A DNA stretch of 64,000 bases from Sphaerolaimus hirsutus. Taxonomy: Eukaryota; Nematoda; Chromadorea; Monhysterida; Sphaerolaimidae. The position numbers and the translations under genes are program-made. The stretch is from contig CAXIWS010000604.1 in NCBI GenBank assembly GCA_964036195.1, positions 1-64,000 of the forward strand, written 5' to 3'. Below are positions 51,286-61,918 of the stretch, in pieces (position 1 is the stretch's first letter; each line of letters starts with the position of its first letter). Below the pieces are notes generated by a model that saw only the letters and a list, made by a program, of their open reading frames with translations, searched no databases and was not told the DNA's origin.

Positions 51286-53533
51286 TCAAAATTTGTACAT
51301 TTCAAAGTACGTGTCTTGAGCACGATGCCCTTTTGCAGAGTTCACAATCTCTGGTGACGTCATTTGAACAGCCGCCGCTACTCTGTTGTTGAAATGAACT
51401 TTCCCAAAAGCAGGTAGAAGCTTGGTTACGATCAAATGTGCAAATGAATCATTCAGTGCCTTTTGCGTGCTGATCAGAATCACAGGTCCAAGGCTCGGCA
51501 TAATTTGAGATACTGTCATAGATAATCGAAGCCACATTTTGAGTTTTGTACCACTTTCTGCAGCCTGTAAAATTATGGATCAATAAGTTTTGAGCAGACA
51601 CAAAAAAAGATGTATTTCAGAATTTTTCAGATTTTGCAAACATTTTTCAGATTTTTTTTTGCAACACAACCTGATAGCCAGCATATCCGGAAACAGTGAT
51701 GATCACCATTATACAATGAAATACAATGAGAATTAGTATCGACCTGGCAGTGCGGTAAAAAAACAAATTGATAATGCTACAAATCACACAAAAAATAGAA
51801 TTCAAACTTTGTTGTATCCAGCGCCCTGTTTGTGTATAATCTCACGCTGAGTGACTGTGGATGGTTCCGAAAATCTCGCCAAAAATTCTTATTCCACTTC
51901 CACACTGTCGAGTACAAAACCAGGTGCCAGTTCCGCAAATTAAGAAGTGAGAAGTGAAATGGCAAAAGCGAAGTGAAATGGCAAGAACATTGGCAAAAGC
52001 GAAGTAGAAAATAAAAGAGAAGTAATTTCTTTTCACTGTGCCATTTTACTTCTCAATTCACTTCGCTTTTGCCATTTCACTTCTCCTCCTCAATTTGCGG
52101 AACTGGCACCAGACAAAATAGTGCCGACAGTAAAAGTATTGCTGACAAAGATTTGTCAACTTTTGGGTTGCCTGAGACCTCATTGTGATCACAGCGGGGC
52201 ACCAGTTGATTTGCTGTTGAAACATATGGCTCTATGAAAGTGTAGGAAATGATTCTGTGGCTGGTTAGAATCCAGCCAGCTGCCCAGGGCAATCCTGTGA
52301 ACAATTTTTATTACGCTATTGTTGCAATCAGTCACATCCCAAAAAAACGTTCCAAAATAGGACAATGTAAAATCCAATGTTTTTCAGAAAATATTATAAA
52401 ATATTTATTATCTCAAAAAAATTCTTTAAAAATTGAAAATAGGTTATTTGATTTTTGATAAAAACCACAGAGAAAATATGGGTACCAATCTATAAAAAAT
52501 ATGAATTGGAGATATTTTCTTCTCGTAAAATATACCGTTACAATTAAATATCTCTGAAAGAACTTGGAAAAAATATTTATAAATATAAGATTTGTATATT
52601 TTTTTAAATATAAGTCTCCCATAATTTTTGGAACGCTAATAGCAAACCACCAAACACACCAATCATGCAGAAGAATAGTGGACCATGGCCATGACATGTG
52701 GGCTCTAAACTATGCTTGGTAAGGTAGTACGTGCAAACCAGGGGGTATGCCCAGACCCTGTAAAATGTCAAATGTCATGCAAAGTGTTAAAAGTCATGGA
52801 AAATGCCCTGCAAAATGGCAAACGCGTTTGTCATTTTCCAGGGTATTTTCCATGACTTTTGACACTTTGCATGACATTTGACATTTTGCAGGGTTTGGGA
52901 GTGGCACCAGCTTTTCAATTGCAATAGAAACCAGGGTGTATATTGCAGTGGAATATTGCGCTGTTATAATCCACAAAATAAAACTGCATGTCATTCTCTG
53001 CATCTGTGAGTGTGCATGGCAATAGGACTGACCGCTAGTGATGTAAAAGCGCCATGGAGCTGGCGCCTGGCGCTAGCGCCAAAGCAAATAGCGCCATGGC
53101 GCTTCTGACGCTTGGCACCATTTTGCTCTGGCGCCATTGGCGCTTGGCGCCGGGGATCGGAAAATCACCATGGCGCTTTTGGCGCTTGACGCCAACGTTC
53201 TGGCGCTTTTCACATCACTACTGACCACAAAAGCATCATCATACAATATCAAGTACCAACCATCAAAAAGCACGGTTCACCAAATACATAGGTAACACCC
53301 ACTTCATGGCCGATCAAAAACATGTCACAAATCTGCCAAACAAAAAATGCCACGCCGAGATTTGTGAACTGCGCCTTCGCAATTCTGTCCATCAAAATTG
53401 CCTTTTGCGTGGTTACAATCAGTAACATATTGGAGAAAACTCCAAATACTGATAAGGTTAGCCTGACAAATATATGAACTTGATGTGATGTGTTAGAAAT
53501 TATCTCCATTGTTGCATTGCATGCTGCCATCAT
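51286..53533 (-). CDS. 7TM chemoreceptor-like GPCR, gene 3
   Basis: Minus-strand exons: 53261-53533 (273 nt), 52908-53003 plus 52660-52738 (175 together), 52110-52294 plus 51808-51920 (298 together), 51671-51743, and 51286-51564. This gives 366 codons with stop, one frame. It starts MMAACNATMEIISNTSHQ and shares GHEVGVTYVFGEPC, SIAIEKL, LPWAAGW, CDHNEVSGNPK and C-terminal TYFEMYKF with genes 1 and 2. It has one extra ordinary intron (51565-51670) in the last part. Two introner-like elements split exons 2 and 3; both end in CTG with no nearby in-frame AG. So either splicing is non-canonical or this copy has become a pseudogene recently. Everything else about it looks intact. Confidence 0.65.
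51921..52109 (-). mobile_element. Introner-like element in GPCR gene 3, exon 3 (189 nt)
   Basis: Gene-strand start GTGCCAGTTCCGCAAATTG, end GCGGAACTGGCACCTG. The 13-bp terminal inverted repeats are perfect, with CTG on both sides. The interior is an AAGTGAAATGGCAAAAGCGA hairpin, the same subfamily as the copies at 3.8-4.5 kb. Removal gives LFCL-VLYSTVWKW, aligned with VCLAMYLIVWRW of gene 2. Confidence 0.8.
52739..52907 (-). mobile_element. Introner-like element in GPCR gene 3, exon 2 (169 nt)
   Basis: Gene-strand start GTGCCACTCCCAAACCCTG, end GGGCATACCCCCTG, with CTG on both sides. Core TTTGACACTTTGCATGACAT hairpin. Removal joins SIAIEKL to VCTYYLTKH and makes exon 2 exactly 175 nt, as in gene 2. 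The nearest AG (TTTTACAG, 19 nt upstream) would shift the frame. Confidence 0.8.
53036..53220. mobile_element. hAT-like MITE, GGCGCC-filled, 8-bp TSD (one mismatch)
   Basis: The termini TAGTGATGTAAAAGCGCCA and TGGCGCTTTTCACATCACTA are flanked by CTGACCGC (53028-53035) and CTGACCAC (53221-53228). The interior is GGCGC(C/T) arrays. It lies in intron 1 of GPCR gene 3. Confidence 0.85.
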
Positions 53534-54301
53534 GACGATCTGTGAGAAATTGCATTATTTGGGGATTGTGAATATTATTACCTATGCACTCGACCTATTT
53601 ACCATTTTTCCTCGAAATACCCTTCCCCCCTCGAAATACGGCCACCCAAAATGAGTGTTAAGATAATGTAATTGCCAAAAACTGCAGTTTGTGATGTGTA
53701 ACGCAGAAAACACGTAAAAAACAATGACTGAGTGTTAAGCCGGAGTTACAGCATAACGATCAATAGGAGGTTGATGTTGAATTTGTCGCAGCACCTTCTT
53801 TTGATCGTTATGCTGTAAATCCAGCTTGTGTGAATGTCGAGGAAACATGTATTTCTCGTTCAGGCAAATTTCTATCTTGATATGAAAACAATGCTTTTCC
53901 TATATTTTCGACACGAAGTAAAAGCAATTTCCCATTTTCAGCTGTCAAATATAACTGTGAATTTCTACTCCATCTAGGTAACTAGTTAATTTCTCATTAC
54001 AGTGACTCGCCGTCGCCACACTTTCACGGAAATTCATATTCACATTTAAGTTGAGTGAGTCACATAAATTGCACAGGTGTATTACATTAGAAATGTAGAT
54101 GATTTCCATCCGATCTTAGGTGCGCTTACAATACATTATAATTTCAAGTGGAGCCTTCGATTTTAAGTAAAACTGCTAAATATCGTAGAATAAAACAATG
54201 CACAAAATCATTTTGTGAAGTTATTTTCTCGATTAATACCGAGATCATCATGTCATGGAAATCGATCACTATTTATGTGGATTCATTTGAGGCTTCTAAT
54301 T
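53534..54301. other. Upstream region of GPCR gene 3, no gene recognised
   Basis: It contains a degraded CCGTATT-family fragment (53595-53650) and the short hairpin at 53728-53830. Otherwise AT-rich without supported exons. Confidence 0.45.
53728..53830. mobile_element. About 100-bp hairpin element
   Basis: AGCCGGAGTTACAGCATAAC..GTTATGCTGTAAATCCAGCT: inverted arms TACAGCATAACGATCAA / TTGATCGTTATGCTGTA around a 50-nt loop. Confidence 0.6.
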
Positions 54302-54916
54302 CTAAAAGTCGACAAGTCCACAAAATGCGATTGTGAGTAAATCGCATTTTGAGTTTCATTTCCAATTCCAGGTCCGTGGTGCGTGTCCAATGGGGCTCTC
54401 TCATGCTCAACATTAAGTCCCAAATGTTAACAATAAAGTGTCAAATTTTCAGCCCCTGCTCTCAACGTATATGTGAAAAATTGGGTGTCTATAAAATTCT
54501 GCTCGGACAGAACAAAACTGTTTTGGGGAGGGAAATGGACTTGTCGCCTTCTTGCACTAGAGAACATTTTTGTTCCCGCCGGCGTTGCGCTTGCCTTATG
54601 GGAAATTTATGGACTTGTCGACTTTTAGAAATTGGTGTCCATGATGGACTTATCACATTTCTAGCGTTTTTTCCCATAAAAAAAGGCGGCGGAAGGTGGA
54701 CTTGTCGACTTTTAGCCCAAAACTAAGTGGACTTGTCGACTTCTTGCCCAAATTTTTTGCATTTTTCCCAAAAATGTCAAATTTGGCACTTTGCCATATG
54801 GGCATAACAGGTCACAAAATTTATGGCAAATTATGGAAAATGTGCGGGAGTAGCCCCAGATGACGTTTCTGGGGCTAACTCAAAATTGTCATATTTTGGA
54901 CTTGTCGACTTTTAGA
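54302..54916. mobile_element. MITE with TCTAAAAGTCGACAAGTCCA ends
   Basis: The inverted termini are TCTAAAAGTCGACAAGTCCA and TGGACTTGTCGACTTTTAGA. GGACTTGTCGACTTTTAG also repeats internally near 54600, 54700 and 54722, so the subterminal motif has been amplified. A fragment occurs at 364-520. No convincing ORF. Confidence 0.75.
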
Positions 54917-55945
54917 ATTGGACGCCTCATTTGCATTTGCCGGGCGTGTCGGGCGTGCGCGGCGTGCATGTCTTTCTAATAAAATCTGGGGCTGGGTGAA
55001 GTGCTACTGTTTACAAATGAACTACATCATCGCTATACAGGTATTCATACTTGCAAATAGTAATTGCTATTAAACCATTACAGTAGTGTAGCAGCTAGGT
55101 ACTTTATGAACCCCCCTCCCCCACGAAATATCCCCAAGTCTTATCCGGAGAGATGAAATGACCTTGGAACCGAATGGTACATGGATGGAATCTAGCGATA
55201 TTTTTTCAGCAGAATCCAGCAAGAGCGAAAACATAACCCATTTTTCAATGAGGAAGGTTATATATTCTAGCGAAAATAATTCCTCCAGGAAATATTTTAC
55301 CATCAGACTTCTTTGAGGAGAACTATTCGAGGGAGGAATTATTCAAGGGGATACCGGATTTGCGCTAAACAAGAGGCACATAAAAAATGTGACCACAGTT
55401 GGCACAAAGCATGGTACGTAACAACCCGTGGGAATAATGCACTGTAGAAGAGAAAATATGTCTCTATCTGGTGCTTACATTAGAAAACCTATAGGAGAAT
55501 TATATATATCTCAAACATAAAACCGGTTTTCTATTATTTAAATACACCAATCTTACCTCACATGCCAACTTCGCAATAAACTCTTGTATTGTTATTCCGG
55601 CTAGTTATTATAAATTCTTATATTAAATCCAAGGCCTTGGTATCATCAATTACGGTTATTACTATTCTGCAAAACGCTATATTGGCTATTCTCTTGTACC
55701 TTTTGATTGTTTAACAGTTCACCTGTCCATCTACCTATCACCCGTCAGAATGTACCGGTCGTATGTTTTAATCGCCTTTTTTCTTTGATACATTGTTTAT
55801 ATCCATGACTCTGGTAGCCACCCGTGGTATTGTCGTTGAAATGAAATGAAATGAAAGGGGAGAAATTATTGTTTCGTCAGAATCAACACGTTCCAACAAA
55901 ATGTGCTTTATTAGCATGCCACCTTTTTTCAAATTGGACATAACA
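54917..55945. other. Non-coding, no gene recognised
   Basis: It contains degraded C/G-run MITE pieces (55100-55135, 55300-55350) and AT-rich sequence. No supported gene. Confidence 0.4.
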
Positions 55946-55949
55946 AATT

Positions 55950-56065
55950 GATGGACCCCGGAAACTTTCCCTTCTTGGACATCTTACCTTCTGAAGGTAT
56001 GATGTCCAGGCGGACATCATATCTTCAGGCGGTCATCTTACCTTCTCGGGAGACGGTCATCATCA
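55950..56065. mobile_element. GGACATCATACCTTC-type palindromic repeat, copy 1
   Basis: Tandem and inverted units of GGACATCTTACCTTC, GAAGGTATGATGTCC and GGACATCATATCTTC. The same arrangement occurs at about 62255-62360. Confidence 0.55.
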
Positions 56066-56242
56066 CTTCGAAATATAAAATAAATACACGTTTGGGTGAT
56101 AATATGCATTTAGAAGCACGGAGGCGCCTGTTCCGCCTGCCTGCCGCGTTGCGCGTGCCTATTTACGCGTGCCTCCACTGGTCAGTTGCAAGCATTGTTG
56201 TTGTTTTCACTCCTGTTAATGGAAAGAGCTGACTTTGGGTCC

Positions 56243-56504
56243 AAGCGCCATGGCGCTTTTCCGAACCCCGGCGCCAAGCGCCAATCGTGCCGGCGCAAAA
56301 TGGCGCCAAGCGTCATGGCGCTTCTTGCTTTGGCGCTGGCTGCAAGCGCCAATGCCAAGTATCTTATTCCTGGCGCCAAAATGGCGCCTAGCGCCACGGC
56401 GTTTTTGTCGGTGGGGCGGCAAGCGCCAATGGCGCCACGGCAAAATAGCGTTGTGGCATGGCGCTTTTTCCTTTGGCGCTGGCGCTGGTGCTTTTCCATC
56501 GCTA
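56243..56504. mobile_element. Truncated GGCGCC hAT-like MITE
   Basis: AAGCGCCATGGCGCTTTTCC arrays end in GCTTTTCCATCGCTA. The left terminus is not found. Confidence 0.6.
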
Positions 56505-56809
56505 CTCCTGGTTTCGTTTTTAGAAATTATGATTAGGTTGGTTGCTCCTTTGCAGTTATCGCGTGGAGGTGAGGTTCAGTGTCGCGTTATGATGCTGTGC
56601 TGCATTGATCCTGCGCCTGGTCTGCCAAAGTAAAAGCGCGCGTCCCAAACACTGCTTTTGATTTTGAAAAACACCCAGAAAATTTGCTCATGTGGAGAAG
56701 AGAATTCGTGGTGAAGTTTATATATTTACGTTTTTGTATTTATATATGTCTGCACGCGAATTCGATAATTCACGCGGCGGACGTATTTTTCCGCACATGC
56801 TATTGACCC

Positions 56810-56943
56810 TGTTAAGTCCTGGATATGTGATTCACATTACATTTCCCCTGTTTGAGTATATAATGTTTTAACTAGCAAGCATTAGACACAATGCGACACT
56901 ACGACGAATAAATATGAAAACAACACCAGCTTCATATTTAACA
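56810..56943 (+). repeat. Left LTR
   Basis: 134 bp, identical to 61919-62052. TATATAATG and AATAAATATG motifs inside could be TATA box and poly(A) signal. Confidence 0.9.
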
Positions 56944-57001
56944 TGGTGGACGAGCAGCACTCGCAGCTTTAGTCTTTTTTAAGACACGTCGCACATAGAT
57001 G

Positions 57002-59681
57002 ACATCTAAAAAAAACTTTTTCCACTTGTAAGAGTGATGCCACTGGAGACAGAGATGCCACCATATTAGGTGATGCTACCAGACATGGTAATGCCACGAA
57101 CAGTGATGCCACCATATTAGGTGATGCTACCAGACATGGTAATGCCACAAACAGTGATGCCACCATATTAGGTGATGCTACCAGACATGGTAATGCCACA
57201 AAAAGTGATGCCACCATATTAGGTGATGCTACCAGACATGGTAATGCCACAAAAAGTGATGCCACCATATTAGGTGATGCTACCAGACATGGTAATGCCA
57301 CAAAAAGTGATGCCACCATATTAGGTGATGCTACCAGACATGGTAATGCCACAAAAAGTGATGCCACCATATTAGGTGATGCTACCAGACATGGTGATGC
57401 CACAAAAAGTGATGCCACCATATTAGGTGATGCTACCAGACATGGTAATGCCACAAACAGTGATGCTGCTATTGAAGTTAGCAATGCCACAATTTTATGT
57501 GAGGATACCACTCCTTTGAGTGATGCCGCAGATAGTGATGCCGTGCTTTTGCATGATGCTACCATTAGTGGTAATGCCACCAAATTATGGGGTGATGCCT
57601 GTTCAACAGATGAAAATACCAGGTACATGCTTGATGCCACCTCATTTGGTGATGCTACCTATTTAGGAAATGTTCCTTTGCATGATGGTGCCACTGCATG
57701 CAGTGATGCCACACCAAGCTGTGATGCCTGCAATGCAGATGAAAAATGGAGACAATCCATCATATTGGATGATGCTAATAAAGTTGGTGCCATGCCATTG
57801 CATGATGAACCCACTATGGCTCAACAAGCAGCCATTACAGTGAAGTTAAACGGATTGGTTTACACAGAAAACAAAAATGTGGATAGACAGCAACCAGTTT
57901 TTCATCAACTTCCAACTGTTCCATCTCATACCACAGCCATTTCTATGACTGAAGTGACTATTTTGATCAACCAGTTCCAGGTGAACATAGCCAGGATGAT
58001 AGAAACACATGTGCGTGAATTACAGGTAACAGTTCAGAAAAATACATCCAAAAACATCTCAATGTTGCAAGTGATGATTGCACGGGTAACTGAATTGGAT
58101 AACCAAGCATGCATATTGGCAGACCAAATGTGCCAGCTATCACAATCAACACTGCATGGCTACCAAGCTTTTAACAAGTATGCTTCCAAAGAAAGTAACC
58201 AGTCACAAGCATATCCAATGGAAAATATTACAATTCAAACTTTGCAAAAAAGACTAGATAAAGCCATGACCAGCATCAACATCCATTCAAAACAAAAGAA
58301 TGAAGATGGAATGGAACAAAGCCATGCTGTGCAAAAATCAGATGAATATGTGCTTGGTGACTACCGACCAGCAAAACGATTAACCTCACAATCAAAACAA
58401 AGATTCACTAAAATGCACAATCATAAAGTACATGTCAAATGTACACAGAAATCCCCTGCCCCACAGCTGCTCAAATTGGCTGTTGAGAAATCAGCTCAAA
58501 ATATTCCTTTCACCAGGGGGAATACAGGTCAGTCTGATCGAAGATCTAAATGTAACTATTGTGGTAAATTTGGCCACCAAGCACAAACTTGCTGGTTGGC
58601 AGCACTGAATGAACATGACATAACTGACAAAGTTAAATCACAAACTACCCACAATTTACTTGTTTTAGCTGATGTGACAGAGGACATGAAGGGTACACTG
58701 ACACATAAAAATGTAACCACACCCTGTATTTACAGTTTGCAAACATCTACAACCACAGCTCCAGAGGTTGATAAAGAACAATTGAGTGATGCTGTAACTT
58801 GTCAGTGTAACTTAAGTTTGTCAAGTAAAAAGTTCATCAAAAAATTTCACAGTGCATGGTTTTTGTTTCAGATAATAATGACACTGATATTTCTGACCAT
58901 GACAGCAATGAAGGAGACGATCCTGATGAGGATAGAACCATTTTTGGATTTTTTATTTGAACAGTGCTTGGCTCTTAACAGAATGGTGGTTCGGAAAAAT
59001 GCCCATGATGTTGCTGGAAGATACTTTTCTAATTTACTGTTTTCAGTAAAATCATGTTTTTGTGTAAATATCCTAGCTTCAGTGGAATGTGAAAAGCACA
59101 GAAGAATTGGACATGGCCATCAAATAAAAATTCCAAAAACAAGGGAACCTGAGAGCACTGCAGTAGTTCAGTCAAATGGTTTATATGAGTACTGTATCTT
59201 GCTTGAGATAATTATGAATTGGACTATTCTGAATTGGATACCAGTAATGAGAAAGATACCAATCAAGATCCCATTCTTCCTGAGCTGCAGGGACACACCA
59301 CATCAGGATTCAAACAAAAAAGTGATTCCAAATATTTTGAATAAAACATTGAATCGACAAATGGCAAATATATGCATTTTGATAATAATGTTGTTGGGAA
59401 AGTTTGGATCACAATGTTTAAAAAATTTGCTGCAGAAAACACTGCATATAAAAAAGGAATTTTCTGTATTCCACACACAGAAATCAATTCCACAAAAAAG
59501 TTTCTGTGAATATTCAAGTAAAGGATGTCTATTTCTCTATTCCGTGATGTCCATTTCACTAACAGTCAGCACAATACCTTATCAAGTGGAAGTTGCAATG
59601 CACAACTGGGTTGATAAAATACTTCCAGGTATGTGTAGATTCTTACATCCCGCAGATGGGGATATGAGGAACTCAAAATAG
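57002..59681 (+). CDS. Gag-like ORF with Asp/Ala/Thr repeat domain and CCHC knuckle
   Basis: An open frame of nearly 900 codons runs from about 57002 to 59681. There is no ATG in the repetitive part, so the true start or an upstream splice is unknown. The first about 150 codons are an 18-residue repeat (SDATILGDATRHGNATK). A hydrophilic middle with heptad-like stretches (MLQVMIARVTELDNQA) follows, then a CCHC zinc knuckle CNYCGKFGHQAQTC typical of retroelement nucleocapsids. After about 58800 the sequence reads better in another frame, giving acidic peptides (SDHDSNEGDDPDEDRT after a TTTTTGTTTCAG acceptor; SELDTSNEKDTNQDP near 59230). A splice or frameshift is therefore likely and the tail of this ORF may not be translated. 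Confidence 0.6.
57050..57470 (+). repeat. 54-bp in-frame minisatellite, about 8 units
   Basis: GATGCCACCATATTAGGTGA, TGCTACCAGACATGGTAATG and CCACAAA(A/C)AGT repeat head to tail. 54 nt is 18 codons, so copy number changes keep the gag-like frame. Degenerate units continue to about 57790. Confidence 0.9.
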
Positions 59682-61203
59682 TGGTGAAGCTACATTGCTG
59701 TGTGCTTTAAAAGTAAATGGTACATTGTGATAGATTTACTAAACTGGAGAAGCCTGAATTCCTATGAACAGATTGTGTGCATTGGCACGCAAAGCAGGCA
59801 TAAATTGAAAATGTTGCCATTGGCAAGTATCAACTTGCTGAAGCGCCCTTAAACTGAAAGCACTGAAATAATTTCAGTAAAAACAAACAAACATGGAATG
59901 GTCTTAATTTATTTTTGGGTCACATGAAACAAAAACACAATGAGTGGGTGATGAAAAGTCACTAAGAAATTGTTCAGTAAAATATTGATGAACCAAGGAA
60001 ATTCCCCAATACCCAAGTGAATAAAGAAATGAGTTATGTTGCTGAAATTTCACTTGATTGATTTGTGGTTTTGTTTATAAGTTTACACTTGCCTGTTAGC
60101 ATTCAGCTTTGATTGTGTAAATATATTTCCTGAAGGATAGTGCCACAACACAAAAGTGTAATGTATGGTGAAAATGTTCAAAGCATTCAAATGAATCAGA
60201 ACATAAAAATTGATTCTCTGATATTAAAATCTTATTTTAACAGGCGGGGCTTTTGATACTCGCCACTTGTTGCCCATTCAGACACAAATATAAAAATTGT
60301 GCTCTGTTTCAAACCAATATATTTATTTGGTCAATGGTAAAATATGAAAGTGCAGTTTGAACCATCTTTTTGTTGTGCTTCAGATGACCCAAAGGTGTGG
60401 CAATTGGGATTCAGTTTGCACAAGAATGAGCGATGAATTCCAGCAGTATGCTGCGAGGTCCAATGGCACTTGGTAAATTGCAACACTGGCTGATCATAGG
60501 TTGAATGGCTACCATGAGATTTATGGTTGGAAATGATGTTCCAAAAATGTATGTAGCACCACATTTGGACAATTGGAATGCAATGGTAGCTATTGGAAAT
60601 TGGAACCAAACTTTCAGTGGTCTTTAATTGAACAGGTTGTCTAAAAGAATTATTAATTAGTGATTAAAAAAAATTCTTATTGATGAGAATGCTACAAATA
60701 ATAGTTTATTACAATAAGTGAAATTATTTGAAGCCAAGTCAGTGTCAATTTCACCAACCTGAAATCTAATAACCAACCCTAGATTACCAGCTACACATAG
60801 TCCACTTCCCAACACTGGGGAGCTACAGGCACAGCATGCCAGAAGTGTCAGTGCTGCATCAATGCAGTTTGATTTCTGACACCAGTGCACCTGTTAAGAT
60901 AACCACAGAAGAGAAGCTAGTCAATGGGGATGCTTTAATGTCAAAAAGTGGTAGCAGCAGTTGTAAGCTGAAATGTGTGGGTACCAAACTTGCCAAAACT
61001 ATGAATGGCAGATTTCTGATAAAATCATCAGCAGCAAAAAGGGGTAGCAGTGGTACAAATTTGGCTTGAAACTAAATATAAATGAATAATGCCAGTACAA
61101 AGAAACAGTTAACCAGGTCAACATCTGGCAACCACCCCATACCTCAGAAGTATAGCTTAAATGATGACACTGGCATTCATTAATCTCCAGAGTATTTCAC
61201 AGT
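59682..61203. other. Internal region of the LTR element, no domain recognised
   Basis: It has short frames in both orientations, including a minus-strand 92-codon frame at 60331-60609. None shows RT, RNase H, integrase or protease motifs. Confidence 0.5.
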
Positions 61204-61637
61204 ATCTAGTCACAGTATCACAGTATCTAGTAACATTTACGTGTTAGATTTGTAATTGAAGTTAACTTCTAAAAATATTAAATTTCATCATTGCGAATTA
61301 AATTTATTCCTGAAAAACATTAAATAAAAAAACATCAAATAATTAAATTAAAAATTCTATTTTTGTTTAAAAACTGTTATCCTATAAATATTATACCTTT
61401 TTCAATACCAAAATTAGAATGTAAGAATAATCATACTCTCATCATTACTCAATAATCTCCATTGTTTACCTTGCAGATACTACAGGTAAGCCCGACCAGG
61501 ACAAACCGACAACTTCATCGGCTCCGGAACCATCTACTCAACCGGAAACGCAAGCCATGCAAAGCGAAGAGTCGGAGGAAAATTCGGATTAAATTTGATT
61601 GTTGATTTTGAAAATAATCTCCAGAGTATTTCACAGT
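61204..61637 (+). other. Host-like exon captured in the LTR element, flanked by 22-bp direct repeats
   Basis: A typical acceptor (TTTACCTTGCAG) precedes an open segment 61477-61592 encoding a Pro/Thr/Ser/Glu-rich C-terminus (DTTGKPDQDKPTTSSAPEP, ending SEESEENSD, stop TAA). The segment is flanked by the 22-bp direct repeat AATCTCCAGAGTATTTCACA.. at 61182-61203 and 61616-61637. Base composition of the exon (CCG- and ACG-rich) differs from the surrounding AT-rich element. Capture of a host terminal exon is inference. Confidence 0.5.
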
Positions 61638-61918
61638 CATAATTCCAGTGATTGGAATTACATAAAAATAGATTCAAGCATTATACATAAAGTATATGTA
61701 AATCTTTCCAACTGAGACTTCTCATATTAACCTAGTGCCTTAGTGATCCCTTCCCTATTCAATTAAAACAATTTTTGCAGATTTCGCAACTACTCAGGAT
61801 CCAGCAGACAAAGGATTCAATCAACACAACTACAAGGATTTACAACTACACCTGCTTATGATACTGATTACATGTGATAACAAGTGATCTCTTTCTTTTC
61901 TTAAGTAAAGGGGGAATG

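Noticed and set aside
56182-56633. Plus-strand ORFs over the GGCGCC region at 56.2-56.6 kb
   Set aside because: Several frames are open because GGCGCC arrays lack stops. The region ends at a hAT terminus and has no exon signals.
56969-57640. 223-codon minus-strand ORF with VALPCLVASPNMVASLF repeats
   Set aside because: It is the complement of the 54-bp minisatellite. The plus-strand frame continues into a CCHC knuckle, so the sense strand is clear.
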